Assembly (NCBI RefSeq): GCF_039822205.1
Contig: NZ_JBAGBW010000001.1
Location: 62,001 to 126,000 of the forward strand
Source: Thermodesulfobium sp. 4217-1
GTDB lineage: Bacteria > Thermodesulfobiota > Thermodesulfobiia > Thermodesulfobiales > Thermodesulfobiaceae
Length of the DNA stretch: 64,000 nucleotides
Direction of reading: 5' to 3'
Positions 46,598-54,629 of this stretch are shown here, one piece after another. Each line of letters starts with the position of its first letter. Within the stretch, counting starts at the first letter, position 1. A program made the position numbers and the translations under genes. The notes beneath the pieces were generated by a model, which was given only the letters and a program-made list of their open reading frames with translations, did no database searches and was not told the origin of the DNA.

Positions 46598-47574
46598 CTC
46601 ATCAAACCTCCATGTCCAGAATGTCTGATCATCTCATAGGTAATCCTCAATCCAGAAAAGGCTATCTGGCCAAACAGATCAAAAGCCCCCGGATCGAATC
46701 TAAGCGCGCCCCCTGGCATGCCAAAAATTGGCAGATCTCCTAAATATGCCACAAGGAACATTGCACCAGGTGAAAGTGGCGCACCATAACTTACTACAGC
46801 TGCACCAGATCTTCTTACTCCTTCAGCAGAAACGTCATCTGGACTCATCCCACCAGTTATAATTATAACCTGAGCTTTATTTTGAACAAACTTTAAAATA
46901 GTATTAGAAATTAAATCAGGATCATCTGGTAAACATTCCCTCATAAATACTTCAGAATTAAACTTTGCTACCTTACTCACAATTAGCGGGGTAAATGAAT
47001 CCTCTTTTCTACCATAATAAATCTCTGATCCAGTAACAATCAGACCTACTTTCATGCTTATAAAAGGATGAAGAGTTAGAACTTTCCCAAGATTTTTGCA
47101 CTCACCCTCAATTAATTCTATTTCTCTTTTCTTTACAACTAATCCTTGAACCTTTGCTTTTGCAACAATTCTACCTTCTTCAACTACAGTATTGCTTTTA
47201 AGAGTAGCCACAAAGGTATCTCCTCTTGAGTTTATAGCATCGAGTTGCCTTACCCTAACTTTAAAAATTCCCTTTTTTGTTGCAATCACATCAGCCCAGG
47301 CTTCACCAGGCATTTTAACAATCAGATTATCGCCAGATATCGCCCTTGCAAGCCTTAAAGCAGCCTCATCTTCATGAAGTTCGTCTTCAGCAATCTTTAA
47401 ATCCCATATAAAATCTTTGCCGATCTCTTTCAAAATAGGTATATCATCGGCAGTAATGACATGCCCTCTTCTAAAAACAGCCTCTTTATGTTTGCCGGGG
47501 ACAATCTTTGTCAGATCGTACCCCAAAGTAATACCGACACTTTCCTCAATAGGGATTTTCTTTGATGGATACAC
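46594..47574 (-). CDS. molybdopterin-binding protein (MoCF biosynthesis domain)
   Basis: The 326-residue protein has an N-terminal domain of about 165 residues, then a MogA/MoeA-type molybdopterin-binding fold: VGLIVTGSEIYYGR, VIIITGGMSPDDVSAEGV and the DLPIFGMPGGAL turn. The normal GLPGNP is changed to GMPGGAL. This type of protein is found beside molybdoenzyme genes; it may chaperone or deliver the cofactor. It lies one base after the MoeA-like gene and is coupled to the DsrE-like gene. Confidence 0.82.
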   Translation of the reverse strand: MYPSKKIPIEESVGITLGYDLTKIVPGKHKEAVFRRGHVITADDIPILKEIGKDFIWDLKIAEDELHEDEAALRLARAISGDNLIVKMPGEAWADVIATKKGIFKVRVRQLDAINSRGDTFVATLKSNTVVEEGRIVAKAKVQGLVVKKREIELIEGECKNLGKVLTLHPFISMKVGLIVTGSEIYYGRKEDSFTPLIVSKVAKFNSEVFMRECLPDDPDLISNTILKFVQNKAQVIIITGGMSPDDVSAEGVRRSGAAVVSYGAPLSPGAMFLVAYLGDLPIFGMPGGALRFDPGAFDLFGQIAFSGLRITYEMIRHSGHGGLMR

Positions 47575-47575
47575 T

Positions 47576-48739
47576 TTATACCTCCAGAGAGAATGGGTAA
47601 ACTCTTACTAAAGATCCCTCTTCTTGCGCTGGACCAGGATTTAATCTGGCAATATGTGTCATATTGTGAAACCCCTTGAACGAATGACTGTGTTGAGAAA
47701 ACTTTTTAAAATAAAACTTATTGTCGATTAGGGTTCCTCTTAAATATCTTGCTTCTTTAGACGACTTATTAAAAGGCTCACCAAGCATAGCGTCAAATGG
47801 CTCAAGAGAATAGTCCTGGCCAGAAAGAAGAAATATCAGAGGCAGTACAAAGAGATAAAAACCCAAAACAGCAGCCCAAACATTTCCAGATAAGCCAAAA
47901 TAATAAGTTTTATTTTTCTTGAAAGCCATTATTGACTTGCCAGGCTGCATCTTTACCCTCCAAAAAAGGGGCTCAAAAAATTTTTGGGCGATCGGAAACA
48001 AACCGTCGCTCGTATCGAATGAGGCGTTACCAAAAGAAATTACTATATCTGAGTCGTTCAAAGATCTTTCTAACTCACATTCGGTCTCCAGGTTGCCCCT
48101 GCATATCAGATTCCTTTTAATTTCTATATGAGGCTTATTTAAAATAGCTTCAAAGGTTGGCGTTAAAAAATTTTTATACATGCCTTCTTCACCGCAACCT
48201 ACAAGCTCTGCACCGATGGCAAGAAGAGATATCCTTACCTTTTTGACAACTCTTATCTTAGTCTTGTTGAGTCTACAAAAAGTTCCCAGATCGATTGGAG
48301 AAATTTTTGAGCCATTGAAAGACACAATTGAGCCAGCACCATACTCTTCGCCCTTTTTAAATATATTCTTGCCCTCTAATGGTATTTTCTTAAAATGAAC
48401 TATTTCGCCGCTTACTACAGAATCCTCTACGAGCGCTACGGCATTGCTGCCTTGAGGGAGAAGAGACCCTGTGGAAACCTTCACTGCTTCGTTGTGAAAA
48501 ATTTCTCTTAAAAATGGTTTTTCGGTTGTAGACTCGCCTACTATTTTGCACTCGTCACTGCAAGGCAAGCTTATAGCAAAACCATCCATGGCAGAGAGAT
48601 TTTGAGACGGCACGTCTTCTTCTACATCTATATCTTGAGCTAACACCCTGCCAATAGAGTATTTGAGGGGAATTAACTCCTTGCCCAAAACACGCGCATT
48701 TTGCAATATCAATAGTTTGGCCTTTTCAACCTCTATCAT
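47576..48739 (-). CDS. MoeA-like molybdopterin molybdenumtransferase, divergent
   Basis: The 387-residue protein has the MoeA layout: an N-terminal domain with DVPSQNLSAMDGFAIS (the family PxxxxSAMDGFA), a VSTGSLLPQGSNAVALVEDS segment, then the catalytic fold. Two core motifs are eroded: the usual TGGVSxGDYD region reads SFGNASFDTSD, and GLPGNP reads GLSGNVW. MPGKPxxFG-like MQPGKSIMAF is kept. It may still bind molybdopterin but have altered chemistry. It leads the three-gene molybdopterin/DsrE cluster. Confidence 0.82.
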   Translation of the reverse strand: MIEVEKAKLLILQNARVLGKELIPLKYSIGRVLAQDIDVEEDVPSQNLSAMDGFAISLPCSDECKIVGESTTEKPFLREIFHNEAVKVSTGSLLPQGSNAVALVEDSVVSGEIVHFKKIPLEGKNIFKKGEEYGAGSIVSFNGSKISPIDLGTFCRLNKTKIRVVKKVRISLLAIGAELVGCGEEGMYKNFLTPTFEAILNKPHIEIKRNLICRGNLETECELERSLNDSDIVISFGNASFDTSDGLFPIAQKFFEPLFWRVKMQPGKSIMAFKKNKTYYFGLSGNVWAAVLGFYLFVLPLIFLLSGQDYSLEPFDAMLGEPFNKSSKEARYLRGTLIDNKFYFKKFSQHSHSFKGFHNMTHIARLNPGPAQEEGSLVRVYPFSLEV

Positions 48740-48778
48740 ATTAATTTTTCCTTTCTACATTTCAAGTTGAAAAAGTCT

Positions 48779-49333
48779 TCAGCTTTTGCAAACTTTATCA
48801 GACTTTTTCAATATAACGTGATAAATTGAATCTGTTAGATCTTCCATATGAATTAGATCGAAACCCGAGAATACAAGGGTTCCCAGCAAAAGATCTTCTT
48901 CCACCCTGACCATTGCTGGAGGTCCAAAGTTTTCTTTTCTCTCTTTTTTCCATTCAATTATAGACAAAATACCTGAGGACTTCAGCCATCGATTTAGCTT
49001 CTTCAGCATCAGAGGAGCATCTTCTAACTCATGATAAACAGATGACAAAATTATGAGATCGAAATATTCTTCTTGAAAATCTACCTCTTCAAAGCTTGAC
49101 GTCAGAGCGACTATGTTGTTTACGCCTTCATTTTTTGCGCGATCTAACATTAGGTTTAATACTTCAGAATTTTTATCAACAGCAAATACAGTACCCTTGT
49201 TAAGCATTTTGGCAAAAGGTATTGAAAGAGCCCCTGTGCCGCAGCCAAGATCCAAAATTGTCAAATTATCATCGGTAATTAACTCATCCAAAACCTTTTT
49301 TACGTCAATAAATTGTGATATATCCTTATGCAA
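48779..49333 (-). CDS. class I SAM-dependent methyltransferase
   Basis: This 184-residue Rossmann-fold protein has motif I ILDLGCGTGALSIPFA near residue 28 and the acidic motif II VFAVDKNSEVL. ILSSVYHELEDAP resembles motif IV of small UbiE-like and arsenite-type methyltransferases. The substrate is unknown. It is 40 bases upstream of the MoeA-like gene on the same strand and may head that operon. GGAGGGT precedes the ATG. Confidence 0.88.
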   Translation of the reverse strand: MHKDISQFIDVKKVLDELITDDNLTILDLGCGTGALSIPFAKMLNKGTVFAVDKNSEVLNLMLDRAKNEGVNNIVALTSSFEEVDFQEEYFDLIILSSVYHELEDAPLMLKKLNRWLKSSGILSIIEWKKERKENFGPPAMVRVEEDLLLGTLVFSGFDLIHMEDLTDSIYHVILKKSDKVCKS

Positions 49334-49588
49334 GGCACCCTCCTAAAATAAATCTTTTTAAATATTATAACGCCAAATATTTAATTGTAGATTTTTAAGA
49401 ATTCATCATTCATATTGCTAATTTTCTTATAAAAACCAAAAATCATATTTAGCTTATTAACACTTTGTGCTTTCTCTCTTGTTTAAAGACCTCCAAATTT
49501 ATAATATTATGAGAAAAATGACTGAATTATAGTATTATAAAATATATATTATCTTTGAATGTCTTATAACTTTCTAAGGAGCCAAGAT

Positions 49589-50395
49589 ATGAACGATTAC
49601 GACTGGATTGAAGGAATATTAAAAAAGATAGCAGAAAAAAAGCCGCTCATACACCATCTTACCAATTATGTGGTAATGAACGACAGCGCAAATGTCACTC
49701 TTGCAGCCGGTGCCCTACCAATAATGGCCCAAGAAGAAGCCGAATTAGACGATATAACAAACATGGCCTCAGCAGTGCTGTTAAATATAGGCACATTAAA
49801 ACAGGATGAAATAAATCATATGCTCCTTGCCGGGAAATATGCAAACTTTAAAAGCCTTCCACTGATTCTCGATCCTGTTGGCGCTGGTGCGAGCAAGTTT
49901 AGGACAAGAACAGCAAAAAATCTTTTACAAAATCTAAAAATTAACATTATAAAGGGTAACTCTTTTGAAATATCAACCCTTTGCGATCTGCCAGCGGAGG
50001 GCATTGGAGTAGATGCCATTTCAACAAACAAAAATTATGCTGACATAGTCAAAGAAGCTGCAAAAATATATAACTGCGTTGTCCTGTTGACGGGCGAAAA
50101 AGACTTTGTGAGCGATGGAGAAAGGGCTTTTGTCATTGAGGGGGGCAGTTCTTTGATGTCGAAAATAACAGGTTGTGGTTGTATGCTTGGCTCTATTACT
50201 GCAGCTTTTGCTGCAATAGAAAAGGGCGATCTGTTAAAGGCTTCGCTTGGAGCCAGCATATTTTTTAAATCAGCCGGGAAAATTGCTCAACAAAGAAGCG
50301 ATCTGCCAGGAGCCTTTAGAACCAGTTTAATTGATTCAATATTTCTTTTAGCAAATAGCAGAGAAAAACTAAACGCAACGTGGAGGGAAGCATAA
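49589..50395 (+). CDS. thiM: hydroxyethylthiazole kinase
   Basis: ThiM phosphorylates the thiazole precursor of thiamine. The 268-residue ribokinase-like protein has VIHHLTNYVV-type start (here LIHHLTNYVVMND), ILDPVGAGASKFR, IKGNSFEIS and the C-terminal GCGCMLGSITAAF anion-hole motif. The start is ATG 49589 behind AAGGAG; an in-frame ATG 30 bases upstream lacks a ribosome site. The leader has no TPP-riboswitch core. Other thiamine genes are not adjacent. Confidence 0.95.
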   Translation: MNDYDWIEGILKKIAEKKPLIHHLTNYVVMNDSANVTLAAGALPIMAQEEAELDDITNMASAVLLNIGTLKQDEINHMLLAGKYANFKSLPLILDPVGAGASKFRTRTAKNLLQNLKINIIKGNSFEISTLCDLPAEGIGVDAISTNKNYADIVKEAAKIYNCVVLLTGEKDFVSDGERAFVIEGGSSLMSKITGCGCMLGSITAAFAAIEKGDLLKASLGASIFFKSAGKIAQQRSDLPGAFRTSLIDSIFLLANSREKLNATWREA

Positions 50396-50664
50396 TGACT
50401 TTGTACGCCAAAGTAATAGGAAAGGTCCAGGGGGTATATTTCAGGGCTTTTACTCAGGGGATAGCAAGAGAATTGGGGCTCAGGGGCACAGTTAGAAATC
50501 TTAAAGACGGATCTGTAGAGGTTATAGCAGTTGGCGAGGAAGAAAAGGTTAATGGGCTAATAAAACTTTTAAAAAGGGGCTCGCCTGGATCGAACGTAAT
50601 AGAAATAGAAACAAAAAAAGACGAAAATAATCTTGATTTTAATGACTTTACAATTGTCTATTAG
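50395..50664 (+). CDS. acyP: acylphosphatase
   Basis: This 89-residue enzyme hydrolyses carboxyl-phosphate bonds. The phosphate-loop GKVQGVYFRAFTQ contains the catalytic arginine, and GTVRNLKDGSVEVIA has the catalytic asparagine. The start ATG at 50395 overlaps the thiM stop by one base; GGAGGG lies upstream inside thiM, so an in-frame GTG five codons earlier is rejected. Thermophile acylphosphatases of this size are common. Confidence 0.94.
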   Translation: MTLYAKVIGKVQGVYFRAFTQGIARELGLRGTVRNLKDGSVEVIAVGEEEKVNGLIKLLKRGSPGSNVIEIETKKDENNLDFNDFTIVY

Positions 50665-50669
50665 CTAAT

Positions 50670-51839
50670 TTATATCTTTTCAAGTCTTTCCTTAGGGCTA
50701 ATTATCTCAGTTATCCTTATGCCGAAATTTTCATCAATCACGACAACTTCGCCTCTTGCTATCAGCTCATCGTTTATCCTGACCTCAAGGGCTTCGCCTG
50801 CTAGTTTGTTTAGCTCAATAACCGACCCAGACCTTAGCTCCAATACGTCTTTCAGCGTCATCCTGGCATCACCAAGAGAAACGCTGAGCTCAAGGGGTAT
50901 ATTTAACAGGTTTTCAATGTTGATCGAGTCTCCCTGGGGCGAGGGTTGAAGCTGTTGAAATTGAGCCTGAGATGCTTGTATTTGAGGCTGCTGTTGATAT
51001 GTAGGTGGTGGCGGATATCCATAAGGTGGTGGCGGCGGATAATTATATTGGTTTTGTTGAGGGGGCTGTTGTGGATATCCGACAGGTTGCTGTTGAAAGC
51101 TATCCTGAGGATACGGAGGTGGCATAATTGTCTGGGTAACATTGCCAGTGCCTTGAGAAACAGTGCCACTGCCTTGAGGTGGAACAACAGGGCTTTCACT
51201 AGGAGCATTTGTTGAGCTCTTTGAAGGGCTCTCTTCGGTATCGATCATTGCCTTTGCGTTATTAACTGCCATTGCAGCCATCTTTTGAGCTACAGGCTCA
51301 GAGAGTATCATAACCAGTTTTGTTTGAAAGACGCTCTCTCCAGTAAAGTCAAAGAGCACTTCTACCGCCTCATTTCCAGAGGCTATCTGCTTTAGCGATT
51401 CTACAATTGGCTGTTCATCAAAATTAATAACCTGAGGTGGCATTATATCAATTCTGCCACCTAAAAGGCTGGCAAGAGCGGTGGAAGATGCGCCCATCAT
51501 CTGATTCATAGCTTCCTGCAGAGCTGACATAGCAAGCTCATCAAATGGAAGCTCTGGGTTGCCTTCTCCACCCATCATAAGATCAGCAATAATTGAACCG
51601 TCAGTCTTTTTTACAACAAGCAAAGAAGAGCCCTCAATCTCACCCTCATAGCCTATCATCACGCCAATTGAATTGTCTTCAAAATCAGCGGCTATCTGTT
51701 CGACATCGCTTATATCAACCATTGGAGAGGTAATTGATATCTTTTTGTTAACCAATTGCGAAAGAGTGGTGGCAGCAGAACCCATTGCCATGTTTAATAC
51801 TTCACCTATTGCATCGACTTGATCATCAGTTAAATTCAT
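50670..51839 (-). CDS. fliY: flagellar motor switch phosphatase FliY (CheC-FliN fusion)
   Basis: The 389-residue switch component has two CheC-type phosphatase sites: D-x3-E-x2-N-x22-P at the N-terminus (DAIGEVLN...P) and S-x3-E-x2-N-x22-P near residue 105, both intact, so CheY-P dephosphorylation is likely. A Pro/Gln/Tyr-rich linker (about 215-300) joins a FliN domain at 305-389 with LSVSLGDARMTLKDVL. Unlike Bacillus FliY it lacks an N-terminal CheY-binding EIDALL peptide. It is the last gene of the flagellar operon. Confidence 0.93.
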   Translation of the reverse strand: MNLTDDQVDAIGEVLNMAMGSAATTLSQLVNKKISITSPMVDISDVEQIAADFEDNSIGVMIGYEGEIEGSSLLVVKKTDGSIIADLMMGGEGNPELPFDELAMSALQEAMNQMMGASSTALASLLGGRIDIMPPQVINFDEQPIVESLKQIASGNEAVEVLFDFTGESVFQTKLVMILSEPVAQKMAAMAVNNAKAMIDTEESPSKSSTNAPSESPVVPPQGSGTVSQGTGNVTQTIMPPPYPQDSFQQQPVGYPQQPPQQNQYNYPPPPPYGYPPPPTYQQQPQIQASQAQFQQLQPSPQGDSINIENLLNIPLELSVSLGDARMTLKDVLELRSGSVIELNKLAGEALEVRINDELIARGEVVVIDENFGIRITEIISPKERLEKI

Positions 51840-51843
51840 CTTA

Positions 51844-52815
51844 TCATTCCCTCGTCAAATCATTAATTTTTATTGCTAAGTTTTTTCCAACTCTTCCTGG
51901 AGTCCCAAAAAATTTTTGTTTTTTCTCCACCTTAACTTCAAGAGGTTTGTTTACCTTCCTGTCTAACAAAAGGGTGTCGCCAACCCTTAAGCTAACAAGA
52001 TCTTTCAAAGGAATTTGCATATGGCCTAAACATACCTGTAGATTAACTATAACATTTAAAACGTGCTGATAAACATATTCCTTTTCAAGGTCATTTTCTG
52101 CCTTCTTTTTTACAAAAAATCTCTGTGCGGAAAGGTGATTGGTAATTGGCTCAAGAAGGCTATATGGAATAGCTAAAGACATTATGCCGCTAAGATCCCC
52201 AATACCTATATCCATAGTAATCAGGACGACCATTTCATTGGCAGGAACCACTTGTGCAAATTCTGGATTGGTCTCTGTGCCTACAAAGGATAGACTTACA
52301 GGATATACTGTCCTCCATGCTTCTTCCAAAGCCACAAGGTGCCTGTCAACAAGTTTTGTAATCAAAGCGGTTTCGATATCTGTTGGCGCCCTCGGGCTGG
52401 GAGGCGGAAGGCCAGATCCGCCCAAAAGCCTGTCAACAAGGGCTAAGGTTATATTCAGATTCATTTCCACCACCATTGAGAGTCCGGTATTTTCCCAGCT
52501 GATTACTACAATCATTGCAGGGGGTATCAAAGAATTTATAAATTCTTCATAAGGAACTTGATCAATTGCAGAAAAATCAAACCTCATGCTACCTCTTACA
52601 AGGCTTGAAAGCGAAGTTGCTACAAGTCTGCCATAAGTTTCGTGAATCAGCTCAAGAGTTCTAAGGTGATCCCTTGAAAATTTACTTGGTCTTTTAAAGT
52701 CGTAGGTCTTTACAGTCTTTTTTGGCTCTTTTTCAAGCAGATCGGCGCTAACCTGCCCAGCATTAAAGGCATTTAAGATGGCATCTATCTCGTCCTGACT
52801 TAGTACGTCAGCCAC
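51844..52815 (-). CDS. fliM: flagellar motor switch protein FliM
   Basis: This 323-residue C-ring protein carries the N-terminal CheY-binding peptide LSQDEIDAILNAF, a CheC-like middle domain with the GG region (RLLGGSGLP), and a C-terminal FliN-like domain with LKDLVSLRVGDTLLLDRKV. Its start codon overlaps the motA stop (one base shared), so it follows motA directly and precedes fliY by four bases. Operons of this type usually place motB and fliL between. Confidence 0.96.
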   Translation of the reverse strand: MADVLSQDEIDAILNAFNAGQVSADLLEKEPKKTVKTYDFKRPSKFSRDHLRTLELIHETYGRLVATSLSSLVRGSMRFDFSAIDQVPYEEFINSLIPPAMIVVISWENTGLSMVVEMNLNITLALVDRLLGGSGLPPPSPRAPTDIETALITKLVDRHLVALEEAWRTVYPVSLSFVGTETNPEFAQVVPANEMVVLITMDIGIGDLSGIMSLAIPYSLLEPITNHLSAQRFFVKKKAENDLEKEYVYQHVLNVIVNLQVCLGHMQIPLKDLVSLRVGDTLLLDRKVNKPLEVKVEKKQKFFGTPGRVGKNLAIKINDLTRE

Positions 52816-53609
52816 TATGCGCCAACTCTTTCCTTTTCTTTCTGCGCTTCATATGAAAGTCTAAGCGTAGGAGGCAAAAATACCTTTAATTTTTCTTCAA
52901 TTATTCTTGGGTTGTCCCCTGCTTGTATTGACAGTATACCTTCCATAACCATAGTTTTTATCTGAGCCTCTTCTTTGCTTCTCACTCCCAACTTTCCTGC
53001 GATGGGCAAGAAGACAAGGTTTGCTATACCAACGCCATATAGCGTTGCGATAAACGCACCTGCAATTGCCTGGCTAACTCCGCTGGGATCAGCGAGGTTT
53101 GCAAGCATGTGAACAAGACCCATAACAGTTCCAAGAATACCTAATGTGGGAGCAAACCCCCCCAGCCCCACGAAAAAGTTCTCTCCAGATTTGTGTCTGG
53201 CGTCCATTATCTCCAAATCGTTCTCAAGAATAGCTCTGACAAGCTCAGGATCAACTGCATCCACAACCAGTTGGACTCCTCGCTTCATAAACATATCATC
53301 AACGCCCTCAAGCTCGGCCTCAAGAGAAAGAAGGCCTTCCCTTCTGGCCTTTTCAGCCAGTCTTACAATCTGATCAATTACTCCCACGGGGTTATCCTTT
53401 GGCGCAAAAAAGGCCTTTTTAAGAACTTTTGGGACCATTTTTAGCTGATCCATAGTTGTGTTTATAATTACAGCGCCTGTGGTTCCACCGATAACCAATA
53501 TAAAAGCAGTAAGGCTGACATAGTGGGAAAAAGATCCACCTTCAATAACCACAGACAAGATAATCGAACCAAAAGCAATAGCAAAACCTGCAATTGTTGC
53601 TATGTCCAT
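52815..53609 (-). CDS. motA: flagellar stator protein MotA
   Basis: This 264-residue MotA has four membrane helices (about 5-22, 32-50, 150-170, 182-203) and the large cytosolic loop between the second and third. PTLGILGTVMGLVHML matches the family signature of helix 3. The arginine/glutamate-rich loop carrying torque residues includes EKARREGLLSLE. MotB, its obligate partner, is not in the window. The gene is preceded by flbD by three bases. Confidence 0.94.
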   Translation of the reverse strand: MDIATIAGFAIAFGSIILSVVIEGGSFSHYVSLTAFILVIGGTTGAVIINTTMDQLKMVPKVLKKAFFAPKDNPVGVIDQIVRLAEKARREGLLSLEAELEGVDDMFMKRGVQLVVDAVDPELVRAILENDLEIMDARHKSGENFFVGLGGFAPTLGILGTVMGLVHMLANLADPSGVSQAIAGAFIATLYGVGIANLVFLPIAGKLGVRSKEEAQIKTMVMEGILSIQAGDNPRIIEEKLKVFLPPTLRLSYEAQKEKERVGA

Positions 53610-53612
53610 ACT

Positions 53613-53840
53613 TTATCCGTCTTTTTCAGATGTGTTTTGCATTCTGGCTTGGGCAAATCTTAAACCTACCTTTTTGTTATAATTAACAATTTGTTCTATT
53701 ATTTCTTCCGGAGACTCCTTTACCATAAATTTCTTCCCCGTAAAGAGCGTTATCATGGTATCAGGAGAGCTCTCTATAGATTCTATCAAATCTGAGTTCA
53801 AAATGAACACTGCGTCGTTAAGCTTGGTTAATTTTATCAT
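53613..53840 (-). CDS. flbD: flagellar FlbD family protein
   Basis: This 75-residue small protein has the FlbD form: MIKLTKLNDAVFILNSDLIESIESSPDTMITLFTGKK-like strands (start shown in part) and a final EIIEQIVNYNKKVGL helix. The family is found only in flagellar operons between flgE and motA; its exact role is unclear. It overlaps the upstream hook-type gene by four bases. Confidence 0.9.
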   Translation of the reverse strand: MIKLTKLNDAVFILNSDLIESIESSPDTMITLFTGKKFMVKESPEEIIEQIVNYNKKVGLRFAQARMQNTSEKDG

Positions 53841-54604
53841 ACAATAAGCCCTATTGCGGTCTGAAGCATGCTATCGCTTGTAGTAATAGCCTGGGCATTA
53901 ACCTGATAAGTTCTCTCATAATTAATCAAATTAGTCATCTGGGTAGCAAGGTCTGTATTAGATCCCTCCAAGGCGCTTTGAGTTATCGAATAACCGCTAT
54001 TCAAAGATATGGGATTGCCAGAATTTGAAGACGAAATAAAGTTGTTATCTCCTGCGCTGACAAGGCCCTGTTCGTTTGTAAAGCCAACCACATTAATTTT
54101 ACCATCTAATGTAGATTTACCGTTTGAGAAGTTTGAATAAACAGATCCGTCAGGATTCACTGTAAAGCCCGTATAACCATTGGCAGCTGTATTGATATTT
54201 ATATTGCCATTTGTGCCCTGTACGTACAAGCCATCTGCGCTTACCAAGCTTCCGTTGCTATCAAGACTAAAGGAGCCATCCCTTGTATAAAAGGTATTCG
54301 TGCCATCAGACAGCGTAAAAAAACCGTTTCCGCTGAGGGCAAGATCGGTTGGATTGTTTGTTTGTAGGATTGTCCCTTGAGCAAAGGATACCGGCGTAGA
54401 GTCAATGGTAGAACCAAGCCCAACCTCAAGGGGATTGGTTGTGGGGGTGGCAAAAGAGAGCTCTTGAGACAATATATCAGAAAAATTTGTCCCGCTTTCT
54501 TTGAATCCCGTCGTGTTACTATTCGATATATTGTTTGCCACGACGTCCAAAGCATTTTGGCTAGAAAGAACGCCGCTTGTGGCAGTATAAATAGAGTTAT
54601 CCAT
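53837..54604 (-). CDS. short flagellar hook/rod-family protein (FlgE/FlgG-like)
   Basis: This 255-residue protein has the N-terminal NNISNSNTTGFK motif (Flg_bb_rod) and the C-terminal NLINYERTYQVNAQAITTSD motif of rod and hook proteins, with a middle reduced to about 150 residues. It lacks the long variable hook domain of the larger FlgE encoded just upstream. FlgG or FlgF roles are possible from length. Exact identity cannot be fixed from the motifs. Confidence 0.82.
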   Translation of the reverse strand: MDNSIYTATSGVLSSQNALDVVANNISNSNTTGFKESGTNFSDILSQELSFATPTTNPLEVGLGSTIDSTPVSFAQGTILQTNNPTDLALSGNGFFTLSDGTNTFYTRDGSFSLDSNGSLVSADGLYVQGTNGNININTAANGYTGFTVNPDGSVYSNFSNGKSTLDGKINVVGFTNEQGLVSAGDNNFISSSNSGNPISLNSGYSITQSALEGSNTDLATQMTNLINYERTYQVNAQAITTSDSMLQTAIGLIV

Positions 54605-54629
54605 AATAAAGTCCTCCTAAAATAAATTC

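Noticed and set aside
49334-49588. TPP riboswitch upstream of thiM
   Set aside because: Neither the CTGAGA nor the ACCTGA thi-box core is present in the gap.
50946-51215. Arg/Leu-rich frame opposite fliY
   Set aside because: It is the antisense of the Pro/Gln/Tyr linker codons and has no independent support.
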